The position numbers and the translations under genes were made by a program. The notes beneath the pieces are model-generated. The model was not told the origin of the DNA. It was given only the letters and a program-made list of their open reading frames with translations, and ran no database searches. A stretch of 64,000 nucleotides of DNA, from contig NZ_LMJT01000018.1 in the NCBI RefSeq assembly GCF_001429395.1, forward strand, positions 1 through 64,000, written 5' to 3'. This DNA comes from Allobosea sp. Root381. Lineage in GTDB: Bacteria; Pseudomonadota; Alphaproteobacteria; Rhizobiales; Beijerinckiaceae. This document shows positions 17,387 through 25,049 of this stretch, piece after piece (the first letter of the stretch is position 1; each line of letters opens with the position of its first letter).

Positions 17387-18418
17387 ATGACGCAGCCCAC
17401 CGCCAAATCGCCGTCCATATCGCGCCGCACCCTGCTGCGCGGCGCCTCGGCGCTCGCCGTCGGCGCGCCATTCGCCTACGGCCTCGTGCCGGTGCCGAGC
17501 TTCGCCCAGGGCTCGAAGTTCAGAAAGATCAATGTCGGCTGGACCGGCAGCAGCATCTGCCACAACGCGATTCCCGTCGCGGTCCACAAGGAGTTCTTCC
17601 AGAAGCACGGCCTCGAGCCCGACCTGCTCTCGTTCAGCGGCGGCAACGACGCGGTCCTGGAGGCGCTGTCTTCCGGCAAGATCGACACGACGGCGGGCTT
17701 CATCCTGCGCCTGCTCAAGCCGCTCGAGCAGGGAGCGAACATCCGCTTCACCGGCTCCGTCCATGGCGGCTGCATCCGTGTGGTGGCGGCCGAGGGCACG
17801 CCGGAGGTCGACTACGCTTCGCTGAAGGGCAAGTCGATCGGCGTCACCAGCCTCGGCAGCCCAGGCAAGAACTTCCTCTCCGTGCAGCTGCACAAAGCCG
17901 GCATCAACCCGCAGAACGAGGTCGAATGGCGGGTCTACCCGGTCGATCTGTTTGCCGAGGCGATCCGGAAGGGCGAGATCCAGGCCGCCGTCGATGCCGA
18001 TCCGGGCACCTTCCTCGTGCTCAAGAACAATGCTGGTTACCTGAAGGAGATCGGCGGGCTGCAGACCGGCATCTATAGCGGGCTCTCCTGCTGCGGCGTG
18101 GTGGTCAGCAAGGTCTTCGGCGAGACCCGCCGCGAGGATGCGACGGCCGCAACCCGGGCGCTGACCGAAGCCGCGCAGTGGATGTCCGAGAACCCGGACG
18201 AGGCCTCGCAGATCGCGCAGAAATACTCGCCTCACCCGGCCGCCCTGCTGGCCGAGGTGATCCGCAGCCACCGCCACGACGTCAACTACAATGGCGGCAA
18301 GCGGCTGGTCGACGAGATCGCGATCTATGCGAGCGACCTGCGCGACGTCGGGATCATCCGCAAGCGCACCGATCCGGTCGACCTCGCCAAGCGCGCGACG
18401 CTCGAGCTCTTCGCCTGA
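17387..18418 (+). CDS. Periplasmic sulfonate-type binding protein (SsuA/NMT1 family)
   Basis: The 343-residue receptor has a Tat-like leader (SRRTLLRGASALAVGAPFAYG, ending near AQG at residue 46). The mature part begins INVGWTGSSICHNAIPVAVH. SGGNDAVLEALSSGKIDTTAG is the ligand-cleft segment of the SsuA/TauA/NrtA group. Two adjacent cysteines occur in YSGLSCCGVVVS. AGGAG 13 bases upstream supports ATG 17387. The ligand is unknown; the neighbours argue for an organosulfur compound. Confidence 0.85.
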   Translation: MTQPTAKSPSISRRTLLRGASALAVGAPFAYGLVPVPSFAQGSKFRKINVGWTGSSICHNAIPVAVHKEFFQKHGLEPDLLSFSGGNDAVLEALSSGKIDTTAGFILRLLKPLEQGANIRFTGSVHGGCIRVVAAEGTPEVDYASLKGKSIGVTSLGSPGKNFLSVQLHKAGINPQNEVEWRVYPVDLFAEAIRKGEIQAAVDADPGTFLVLKNNAGYLKEIGGLQTGIYSGLSCCGVVVSKVFGETRREDATAATRALTEAAQWMSENPDEASQIAQKYSPHPAALLAEVIRSHRHDVNYNGGKRLVDEIAIYASDLRDVGIIRKRTDPVDLAKRATLELFA

Positions 18419-18506
18419 TCCGGACGGCACGCCCGCTCCTCTTCCCGCGGTGCGCCGGTCCCCGGCGCGCCGCTCACCGAGCCCCCAAACGGCAGGAAGT
18501 TGATCC

Positions 18507-19523
18507 GTGAGCACTCAAAGCGTGATCGGCGCCGAACGTGACGCCCCCGGCCTGGCTGCGGCGGCGCCCGCGGCGCGTCCCAGCCTCGACCCAGGGCTGC
18601 TCTATGCGGCGGCGGGCTGGCTGGCGGCCGGCACGATCACGTTGTTCTGGCCGAACACGAAGGAATTCGCCCATACCAGCGACTTCGGCGTCGGCCAGTG
18701 GCTGTTCGCCGCCCTGCTCGTGGTGGGCTATCTGTTCAGCGGCCGCCTCGGGGCAGTCTCCCGCTGGCTCGCCAACAATGCGCTGAGGCTGCTTGCGCTG
18801 GCGGCGCTCCTGACGATCTGGCAGCTCGCCTCGGCCAAGCTCGGCTACTGGCCGCAGCCCTATTTCCCGCCGCCGCAGGGCGTGCTCGACGCCTATGTGA
18901 AGGACTATCCGCGCCTGCTCGACAGCATCCGCGCCTCGCTGGTGCTGCTCGTCGCCGGCGTCGCGCTGGGCTCGTTCGCCGGCTTCCTGACCGGGCTCTC
19001 GACCGGCTGGTCGCCGAAGGTCGGTTACTGGACGATCCCGGTGCTGCGGCTGTTCGGCCCGGTCCCCGCAACATCGCTCATTCCGATCGTCGTCTTCGTG
19101 TTCCCGAGCAGCTTCAGCGGCGGCATTTTTCTGGTCGCGCTCGCGGCCTGGTTCCCGGTCGCGATCCTGACCTGGTCCGGTGTCTCGAGCGTCGACAACA
19201 GCTATTACGACGTCGCCCGGACGCTCGGAGCCAGGCAGCGCTTCCTGCTACTCAAGATCGCGGTGCCGGCCTCGCTGCCGCATCTGTTCGTGGGCCTGTT
19301 CATGGCACTCGGCAGCGCGATCTCGGTGCTGGTCGTGGCCGAGATGATGGGGGTCAAGGCCGGGCTCGGCTACTATCTCGACTGGGCCCAGGGCTGGGCG
19401 GCCTACGGCCATCTCTACGGTGCGCTGATCATCATGTCGGTGCTGTTCTCGTCCCTCATCACATTGCTGTTCCGCGTTCGCGACCGCGTCCTCGTCGGCC
19501 GCAAGGGAGAGGTTCAATGGTGA
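18507..19523 (+). CDS. Sulfonate/nitrate/taurine-type ABC permease (SsuC/TauC-like), second copy
   Basis: The 338-residue permease is paralogous to the 15532 product. Its core begins LTIWQLASAKLGYWPQPYFPP, its EAA loop reads YYDVARTLGARQRFLLLKIAVPASLPHLFVG, and it has the same two-helix N-terminal extension. GTG 18507 follows AGGAAG at 7 bases. An importer with two different permease genes flanking the ATPase and receptor is unusual for this family. Its stop overlaps the copC-like start (ATGGTGA), tying copper genes to the transporter translationally. Confidence 0.85.
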   Translation: MSTQSVIGAERDAPGLAAAAPAARPSLDPGLLYAAAGWLAAGTITLFWPNTKEFAHTSDFGVGQWLFAALLVVGYLFSGRLGAVSRWLANNALRLLALAALLTIWQLASAKLGYWPQPYFPPPQGVLDAYVKDYPRLLDSIRASLVLLVAGVALGSFAGFLTGLSTGWSPKVGYWTIPVLRLFGPVPATSLIPIVVFVFPSSFSGGIFLVALAAWFPVAILTWSGVSSVDNSYYDVARTLGARQRFLLLKIAVPASLPHLFVGLFMALGSAISVLVVAEMMGVKAGLGYYLDWAQGWAAYGHLYGALIIMSVLFSSLITLLFRVRDRVLVGRKGEVQW

Positions 19524-19924
19524 ATTTCCTTCGCCGCGCCCTGCCGGGCAGCGGCGCCCGCGCGCGCATCGCGCCACTCCTGGCCGCCGCTGCACTGAGT
19601 CTCGCGTCGGCAGGACCCGCCTGGCCGCATGCGCATCTGAAGTCCGCCGCTCCGGCTGCCGACTCGACGGTCCGCAAGCCGCCCGAACGTGTCGTGATCT
19701 CCTTCACGGAGGCGCTGGAACCCAAGCTCGCGCGGCTGACCGTCGAGGACGGCGCCGGCAAGCGCGTCGACAAGGACGATGCTGCCGTCGCGCGCGGCGA
19801 CAGCAAGAGGCTCTCGGTGGGCGTGAACCCGCTCGCCCCCGGCACCTACACCGTGCGCTGGGAGATCACCTCCGTCGATACGCACCGGACCTCGGGCCAG
19901 TTCACCTTCATCGTCAAGCCGTAG
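19517..19924 (+). CDS. CopC-domain periplasmic copper-binding protein
   Basis: This 135-residue secreted protein has a signal peptide (hydrophobic core APLLAAAALSLASAG, cleavage near AWP) and a mature part beginning HAHLKSAAPAADSTV. CopC proteins bind Cu(II) through the N-terminal histidine and a D-x-H pair; the latter is visible in SVDTHRTSGQFTF. The whole beta-sandwich is present (VVISFTEALEPKLARLTVED, APGTYTVRWEI). It overlaps the preceding permease by seven bases, so it is part of the sulfonate operon, an unexpected partner. It may deliver copper with the following CopC and CopD proteins. Confidence 0.85.
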   Translation: MVNFLRRALPGSGARARIAPLLAAAALSLASAGPAWPHAHLKSAAPAADSTVRKPPERVVISFTEALEPKLARLTVEDGAGKRVDKDDAAVARGDSKRLSVGVNPLAPGTYTVRWEITSVDTHRTSGQFTFIVKP

Positions 19925-19987
19925 GCACCCGCGCCGGGCGGCCTTCCGCCACTGGCCCGTCTCGTCCAGCCATTGGAGTTTGCAGGG

Positions 19988-20383
19988 ATGATCCCGCCTA
20001 TCGACAGCGGCCGGCGCCGCCTCCTGCTGGGCAGCGCGACGGCGCTCGCGGCCTTCTCGCTGTCATCGCGGCAGCCGGCGCAGGCCCATGTCCGCTTCCA
20101 GCGCTCGATCCCGGCTGCAAACCAGTCGCTGGCCGCGGCGCCGGCCGAGATCGTCCTTGTCTTCTCCGACAAGGTGCAGCCGGCGCTTTCGCAGATCATC
20201 GTGACGGATGCGGCCGGCGCGCGCGTCGACCAGTCCCTGCCCAGCCCGGTCGGCGGCGATGCGGCGAGGCTCGCTGTGACGCTGAAGCCCCTGCCGGCAG
20301 GCCGCTACGAGGTCAGTTGGGCAGCAACCTGCATCTACAACCACAGACTCCGCGGCAGTTTCGGCTTCACCGTCCAAAGCTGA
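19988..20383 (+). CDS. Second CopC-domain protein with a Tat-like leader and altered copper ligands
   Basis: The 131-residue protein has an arginine-rich leader (SGRRRLLLGSATALAAFSL) and probable cleavage after AQA, leaving the N-terminal HVRFQRSIPAANQSL. The CopC fold is visible in EIVLVFSDKVQPALSQIIV and LPAGRYEVSWAATC. The D-x-H pair of ordinary CopC is Y-N-H here (CIYNHRLRGSFGF), so one Cu(II) ligand seems replaced, and a cysteine stands nearby. The start at ATG 19988 is preferred over a TTG at 19973 because GGAG lies about ten bases upstream. It sits four bases before the CopD-like gene. Confidence 0.75.
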   Translation: MIPPIDSGRRRLLLGSATALAAFSLSSRQPAQAHVRFQRSIPAANQSLAAAPAEIVLVFSDKVQPALSQIIVTDAAGARVDQSLPSPVGGDAARLAVTLKPLPAGRYEVSWAATCIYNHRLRGSFGFTVQS

Positions 20384-20386
20384 GGA

Positions 20387-22219
20387 ATGCCGGAAGCGCT
20401 CGACCCCATCCTGCTTGCGCTGCGCCTCTCGCGCTGGCTCGACCTCGCGAGTTCGATCGCGATCTTCGGGGCGCTGCTCTTCGCGGCGGCGATTGCCCGT
20501 CCGGCGCTGCTGCGGGAAGCGGGCGCGGTCTCCACGGCGCCGCGAGCCTATCTCTTCCTCTGCCTCGCGCTCAAGCTCGCTGCCACCGCGATCTGGCTGC
20601 CCGCACAGGCGGCGCAGATGGGCGGCAAGACCCCTTTCGACCTCGACCTCATCAGGCTGGTCGCGGGTGACACCGTCTTCGGCCAGGCGCTTCTCGGACG
20701 TACCGCCCTGGCCACCGCAGCCGTTCTCGTAGCCGGTGATCTGCGCTCTCCTCTGCGCGTCGCCTTCGCCTGCGGACTTGCGGCCGTCGCGTTGGCGCTG
20801 CAGGCGCGACTGGGGCACGGCGTTGCGCTCGACAAGCCCTTCGCGCAACTGCTGCTCGCGCTCCACATCCTCGCGGCCGGCGCCTGGCTCGGCGCCCTAC
20901 CGCCCCTCGCCTGGCTGGTGCTGCGCCTGCCTCCCGAGCGGGCGGCGGTCGCGGTCAGGCGCTTCTCCTGGCTCGGCATTGCCGCCGTGCTGGTTCTCGC
21001 CGGCTCGGCCTATGTCCTCGCCTCGCTGCTGGTCGGCGGCGTCGGCGGCTGGTTCGGGACGGTGTATGGCCGCGTCGCCATCGCCAAGCTCTGCGGCTTC
21101 GGGCTGCTGCTCGGACTGGCCGCCGCCAACAAGTTCCTGTTCACGCCGAGACTGCTGGCCCGGGGCGGCGGCCGATGGCTGGCGGCCAGCATCGCAATCG
21201 AGAGCGGCATCGGCCTGGCGGTGATCGGCCTCGCCGCTTGGCTGGCGACCGTCCCACCCGGCGTCCATCTCCAGCCGCAATGGCCCTTCCCGCTGCAGCC
21301 GGATCTCAGCGGCCTCGACGATTCCTATATTCGGAAGGAGCTCTGGCGTGCCGCAGCCCTCGCCGGCGTGGTTGCACTCGCGCTCGCGGCGCTGCTGCGG
21401 CGCGCCACGCGCTGGCCCGGACTGGTCGTAACCGCCTTGCTGATCGTCTGGCTGCCGGCGCCCAATCTGCGGCTGCTGGCGAAGCCGGCCTCGCCGACCT
21501 CCTTCCACGTCTCGGAAACCGGCTTCTCAGCCTCCTCGATCGCGCGCGGCGAGGACATCACGAAGCGCCATTGCACCGCCAACTGCTTCACGGCGAAGGA
21601 CGATCCGACCGAGCCCGCCTCCTATAATCTCTGGGGCCGCAGCGACGGCGACCTGTTCGGCTGGCTGACGGAGGTCTTCGACAGGATCGGCTACAGCCCT
21701 TTCGCCCACGGGACGATCACCGGCCTGAGCGAGCGCGAACGCTGGATGCTGATCGATTATTTCCGCGCCCGCGTCGCGGCCGGGCTCCTGCGCAAGCGGG
21801 ACGATTGGCGCATCGCGATACCGGCGCCGGAGATCGACATCGCCTGTACCGACGGCCCGAGCCGGCTGAGCGAACTCCAGGGCCGCGTCGTCGAACTGAT
21901 CGCAAATGGGCGAGGCGCACCTGCGCCATCGGCCGCGCCGTCGATGGCCAAGGCCGTGCGGGTGATCCTCGATGAATCCGGCGACGCGGCTCCGGGACCC
22001 GGCACATGCGTCTCGGCCTCGCGCGATGGCTGGACAGCCTATGCGGTGCTCGCCGGCCTTGGATCTGAACAGCTGGGCGGCACGGTCTTCCTGATCGACA
22101 CGGAGGGCTGGCTGCGCTTTCGCTACAGGCCGGGCAGCGGGGCGGAGCGGAGCAAGGAGATCGCTGCGATCTTCGCCAAACCCTTCGATGCGAGCATGCG
22201 CCCCGCGCACCGTCATTGA
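20387..22219 (+). CDS. CopD-like membrane protein fused to degenerate cytochrome c and SCO/thioredoxin-like domains
   Basis: In the 610-residue fusion, about residues 1-370 are a CopD-type membrane domain with eight or more helices (for example LLLALHILAAGAWLGALPPL, a CopD histidine-bearing helix). Residues about 380-465 resemble a c-type cytochrome (RGEDITKRHC, then NLWGRSDGDLFGWLTEVF and LSERERWMLIDYFRA). However, the heme site reads C396-T-A-N-C400-F, CX3C without the histidine of CXXCH. Residues about 475-605 look like a SCO/redoxin domain (IPAPEIDIACTDGPSRLSEL ... GGTVFLIDTEGWLRFRYRPG) without a CXXXC pair. Copper import or assembly is the likely role. Its stop converges with the gene at 22303. 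Confidence 0.75.
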   Translation: MPEALDPILLALRLSRWLDLASSIAIFGALLFAAAIARPALLREAGAVSTAPRAYLFLCLALKLAATAIWLPAQAAQMGGKTPFDLDLIRLVAGDTVFGQALLGRTALATAAVLVAGDLRSPLRVAFACGLAAVALALQARLGHGVALDKPFAQLLLALHILAAGAWLGALPPLAWLVLRLPPERAAVAVRRFSWLGIAAVLVLAGSAYVLASLLVGGVGGWFGTVYGRVAIAKLCGFGLLLGLAAANKFLFTPRLLARGGGRWLAASIAIESGIGLAVIGLAAWLATVPPGVHLQPQWPFPLQPDLSGLDDSYIRKELWRAAALAGVVALALAALLRRATRWPGLVVTALLIVWLPAPNLRLLAKPASPTSFHVSETGFSASSIARGEDITKRHCTANCFTAKDDPTEPASYNLWGRSDGDLFGWLTEVFDRIGYSPFAHGTITGLSERERWMLIDYFRARVAAGLLRKRDDWRIAIPAPEIDIACTDGPSRLSELQGRVVELIANGRGAPAPSAAPSMAKAVRVILDESGDAAPGPGTCVSASRDGWTAYAVLAGLGSEQLGGTVFLIDTEGWLRFRYRPGSGAERSKEIAAIFAKPFDASMRPAHRH

Positions 22220-22247
22220 CGCTCGCTTTGCAGGCCCAACCAAATGC

Positions 22248-22280
22248 GAAAAGGCGCCGGACGAAGGTCCCGCGCTTTTC
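22248..22280. terminator. Probable bidirectional terminator between convergent genes
   Basis: GAAAAGGCGC (22248-22257) pairs, with one bulged base, with GCGCTTTTC (22272-22280). The A run on one side and T run on the other allow action in both directions between the genes ending at 22219 and 22303. Confidence 0.5.
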
Positions 22281-22302
22281 CGTTCGAGCAAGCGTCGGCC
22301 GA

Positions 22303-23649
22303 TCAGGCGCTCAGGCGCCGATCCTGCGCAAACTCGCTCGCCGGGCGCGGCAGCCCGTAATGCTCGCGCAGCGTCCGGCCGCTGTACTCCTCGCGGAAGA
22401 GCTCGCGCTTGCGCAGGATCGGCAGCACCTCGGCGACGAAGGCATCGAATCCGCCTGTCAGCCATGGCGGCATGACGTTGAAGCCGTCCGCAGCGCCCTG
22501 CACGAACCATCGCTGGATCTCGTCGGCCACGCGCTCCGGCGTGCCGACCAGGACCCAATGACCGCGTGCGCCGGCCATGCGCCGGATCAGCTGCCGGATC
22601 GTCGGCTTCTCGCGGTCGACGATATCGATCACCAGTTGGAAGCGGCTGGCGACGCCCCGTGGCCCATCGGTATCGATCAGATGGCGCGGGAACGGCCCGT
22701 CGAGATCGAAGCCCGACAGATCGAGCCCGATCAGGCGCCGGAGCTGCTCGAGCGAGGCGGCAGGCTGGATCAGCTCGTTGATCTCCTCCTCCAGCCGGTC
22801 TGCCTCGGCCTGCGTCGAGCCGAGATAGGGGCTGATGCCCGGCAGCACGCGGATATGCTCCGGCGCCCGCCCGAGCGATACCGCCCTCGCCTTGATGTCG
22901 CTGTAGAAGGCCTGCGCGCTCGCTAACGTCTGGTGCGCGGTGAAGATCGCTTCGGCATGCTGCGCGGCGAAGGAACGGCCGTCCTCCGAGGAGCCGGCCT
23001 GCACGTAGACCGGCCGGCCCTGCGGCGAGCGCGCAACGTTCAAGGGCCCGCGCACGCGATAATGGCGCCCGACATGGTCGATGCGGTGCACCTTCCCGAC
23101 ATCCGCGAAGACGCCGCTCTCGGCATCGGCGAGCAGCGCGTCGTCCTCCCAGCTATCCCAGAGCTTGGTCACGACCTCGAGGAACTCGCGCGCCTTGTCG
23201 TAGCGCTCGCCATGGGGAGGATGCTCTGGCAAGCCGAAATTCTGCGCCGCGCCTGCATCGCTTGTGGTGACGATGTTCCAGCCGGCACGCCCGTCCGAAA
23301 GATGGTCGAGCGAGGCGTAGAGGCGCGCCAGGTTGTAGGGCTCGTTATAGGTGGTGGAGGCTGTACCGATCAGACCGATCCGCTCGGTGACGGCCGCAAT
23401 TGCGGAGAGCCAGGTCAGCGGCTCGAAGCGCACCCGCGAGGAATAGCGCACATTCTCCGGCAGGGACGGGCCGTCGGCGAAGAAGATCGCGTCGAACTTC
23501 GCGGCCTCGGCGCGCCGGGCAAGCTCCTGATAATATCGGATGTCGAGCACGCGCCGTGGCTCGGACTCCCGATAGCGCCAGGCAGCCTCGTGATGCCCGC
23601 CGGGATAGATGAAGAGATTCAGCGCCAGCTGGCGGGCGGTGTCGGACAT
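22303..23649 (-). CDS. FMN-dependent monooxygenase, NtaA/SnaA/DszA family
   Basis: The 448-residue protein is of the luciferase-like superfamily, long-chain NtaA/SnaA/DszA group, which oxidises N- or S-containing substrates with FMNH2 from a separate reductase. Landmarks: FDAIFFADGPSLPE, LASLDHLSDGRAGWNIVTT with the conserved WN(I/V)VT, SPQGRPVYVQAGSSEDGR, VGTPERVADEIQRWF, GADGFNVMPPWLT-like AADGFNVMP and a C-terminal FREEYSGRTLREHYGL. GAGG six bases upstream supports ATG 23649. It is transcribed alone and divergently from the importer at 24013. Two relatives are at 34207 and 43883. The substrate is unknown. Confidence 0.87.
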   Translation of the reverse strand: MSDTARQLALNLFIYPGGHHEAAWRYRESEPRRVLDIRYYQELARRAEAAKFDAIFFADGPSLPENVRYSSRVRFEPLTWLSAIAAVTERIGLIGTASTTYNEPYNLARLYASLDHLSDGRAGWNIVTTSDAGAAQNFGLPEHPPHGERYDKAREFLEVVTKLWDSWEDDALLADAESGVFADVGKVHRIDHVGRHYRVRGPLNVARSPQGRPVYVQAGSSEDGRSFAAQHAEAIFTAHQTLASAQAFYSDIKARAVSLGRAPEHIRVLPGISPYLGSTQAEADRLEEEINELIQPAASLEQLRRLIGLDLSGFDLDGPFPRHLIDTDGPRGVASRFQLVIDIVDREKPTIRQLIRRMAGARGHWVLVGTPERVADEIQRWFVQGAADGFNVMPPWLTGGFDAFVAEVLPILRKRELFREEYSGRTLREHYGLPRPASEFAQDRRLSA

Positions 23650-23748
23650 GACGAACCTCGCGGGGGAGCAATGAAGGCCGGTTGCGGGCCGCCGTCGCCG
23701 GGGAAGGGTCGAGGATGTCGCCCGGCCGCCTGGCCGGTCAAGAGTATC

Positions 23749-23764
23749 GTTTTTTAAAGAGAAC
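23749..23764. promoter_or_regulatory. GTTT-N8-GAAC site in the divergent region
   Basis: GTTTTTTAAAGAGAAC matches the core GTTC-N8-GAAC in all but one defined base and is 13 of 16 bases identical to the site at 23907. It lies 100 bases upstream of the minus-strand gene and about 60 bases upstream of the leader frame at 23826. Confidence 0.4.
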
Positions 23765-23825
23765 AGACCTTGGAGATAATATCACCACCGGCGTCGGAGG
23801 TGTATTTCGCGAAGCAGAATTAGCC

Positions 23826-23915
23826 ATGAAACAGCGCATTTCGTGCCCGGAGCGATGCCTCTGCTTCCGACTGGTCCATTTAGAGAAGTTTATGCCTCCT
23901 CACACCGTTCTTTAA
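23826..23915 (+). CDS. Cysteine-containing leader peptide candidate upstream of the importer at 24013
   Basis: The 29-codon frame encodes MKQRISCPERCLCFRLVHLE followed by a short tail, with three cysteines at positions 7, 11 and 13. It sits in a non-coding divergent region. It ends inside the GTTC-N8-GAAC site and is followed after 55 bases by a strong hairpin with seven T residues, immediately before the importer. This is the layout of a ribosome-mediated attenuator that senses cysteinyl-tRNA. No clear ribosome binding site is visible, so translation is unproven. Confidence 0.4.
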   Translation: MKQRISCPERCLCFRLVHLEKFMPPHTVL

Positions 23916-23922
23916 AACGAAC
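23907..23922. promoter_or_regulatory. GTTC-N8-GAAC site upstream of the importer at 24013
   Basis: GTTCTTTAAAACGAAC has perfect GTTC/GAAC arms and six of eight symmetric pairs. Downstream, TTGACG (23931-23936) could be a -35 element. Shared with 343 and 55476. Confidence 0.45.
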
Positions 23923-23970
23923 ATTCTGATTGACGCTTCCGACCGTGGCCTGCAAGCTGATCAGGACTGG

Positions 23971-23997
23971 ACCGCCCACCCGGGCGGTGTTTTTTTG
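23971..23997 (+). terminator. Intrinsic terminator (attenuator) just before an importer start codon
   Basis: ACCGCCC (23971-23977) and GGGCGGT (23982-23988) form a perfect 7-base-pair stem with a 4-base loop, followed by GTTTTTTTG. It lies only 16 bases before ATG 24013 in the same direction, so it would stop transcription before the operon unless an antiterminating structure forms. This position makes attenuation much more likely than simple termination of an upstream gene. Confidence 0.75.
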
Positions 23998-24012
23998 AGC
24001 TTGGAGCACGGC

Positions 24013-25044
24013 ATGACGAAGTGGAGCGGGACGATTTCACGCCGGCGGGTGACCGCCCTTCTCGGCGGCGCGGCCTTGGCGCTCGCCTCCTTCGGGCCGG
24101 CGGCCGCGGCGGAAGGCCAGCTGCGCATCGCCAAGCAGTTCGGCGTAGTCTATCTGCTGCTCGACGTCGCCAATGAGCAGAAGCTGATCGAGAAGCACGG
24201 CAAGGCCGCCGGCGTCGACATCAAGGTCGAGTTCGTGCAGCTCTCGGGCGGCGCGGCGGTGAACGACGCCCTGCTCTCGAACAATATCGAGATCGCCGGC
24301 GCCGGCGTCGGCCCGCTGTTCACGCTCTGGGACCGCACCAAGGGGCGGCAGAACGTCAAGGGCGTCGCCTCGCTCGGCAATTTCCCTTACTACCTCGTCA
24401 CCAACAACCCGAACGTGAAGTCGATCGCGGACTTCACGGAGAAAGACCGCATCGCCCTGCCGGCAGTCGGCGTCTCGGTCCAGGCGCGCATCCTGCAATG
24501 GGCCTCGGCGAAGCTCTGGGGCGACAAGGAATTCAACCGCCTCGACAAGATCAGCGTCGGGCTGCCCCATCCCGAGGCTGCGGCCGCGATCATCAAGGGT
24601 GGGACCGAGATCACCGGGCATTTCGGCAATCCGCCGTTCCAGGAGCAGGAGCTGGCCGAGAACGCCAATGCCCGGATCGTGCTCAACTCCTACGACGTCC
24701 AGGGCGGCCCGGCGTCCTCGACCGTGCTCTATGCCACCGAGACGTTCTACAAGGACGCTCCCAAGACCTATCGCGCCTTCCTCGACGCCCTCGACGAGGC
24801 GGCGAAGTTCGTCACGACCAATCCGGAGCAGGCGGCCGAGATCTATCTCAAGGCCAATGGCGGCAAGGGCGACCGCAAGCTGCTGCTGGAGATCATCAAG
24901 AACCCGCAGGTGACCTTCAAGGTCGAGCCGCAGAACACGCTCGGCCTCGGCCAGTTCCTGCACCGCGTCGGCGCCATCAAGAACGAGCCGAAAGTGCTGC
25001 TGGACTATTTCTTCGCGGATCCGCGCGTCGCAGCCGGCAGCTGA
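24013..25044 (+). CDS. Periplasmic binding protein of a sulfonate/nitrate-type ABC importer
   Basis: This 343-residue receptor has a Tat-like leader (ISRRRVTALLGGAALALASF, cleavage near AAA at residue 34). The mature protein starts EGQLRIAKQFGVVYLLLDVA. LSGGAAVNDALLSNNIEIAGAG is the typical SsuA/NMT1 ligand-cleft segment. GGAG six bases upstream favours ATG 24013 over an in-frame TTG at 23995 that lies in the terminator T run. First gene of a four-gene unit with ATPase, permease and nitroreductase. The substrate is probably an organosulfur anion, from context only. Confidence 0.86.
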   Translation: MTKWSGTISRRRVTALLGGAALALASFGPAAAAEGQLRIAKQFGVVYLLLDVANEQKLIEKHGKAAGVDIKVEFVQLSGGAAVNDALLSNNIEIAGAGVGPLFTLWDRTKGRQNVKGVASLGNFPYYLVTNNPNVKSIADFTEKDRIALPAVGVSVQARILQWASAKLWGDKEFNRLDKISVGLPHPEAAAAIIKGGTEITGHFGNPPFQEQELAENANARIVLNSYDVQGGPASSTVLYATETFYKDAPKTYRAFLDALDEAAKFVTTNPEQAAEIYLKANGGKGDRKLLLEIIKNPQVTFKVEPQNTLGLGQFLHRVGAIKNEPKVLLDYFFADPRVAAGS

Positions 25045-25049
25045 GCCCG

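Noticed and set aside
23925..23997. SAM-II or other known riboswitch before the importer
   Set aside because: A terminator is present, but I could not find the conserved core or pseudoknot pairing of SAM-II or SAM-I; a short-frame attenuator explains the layout better.
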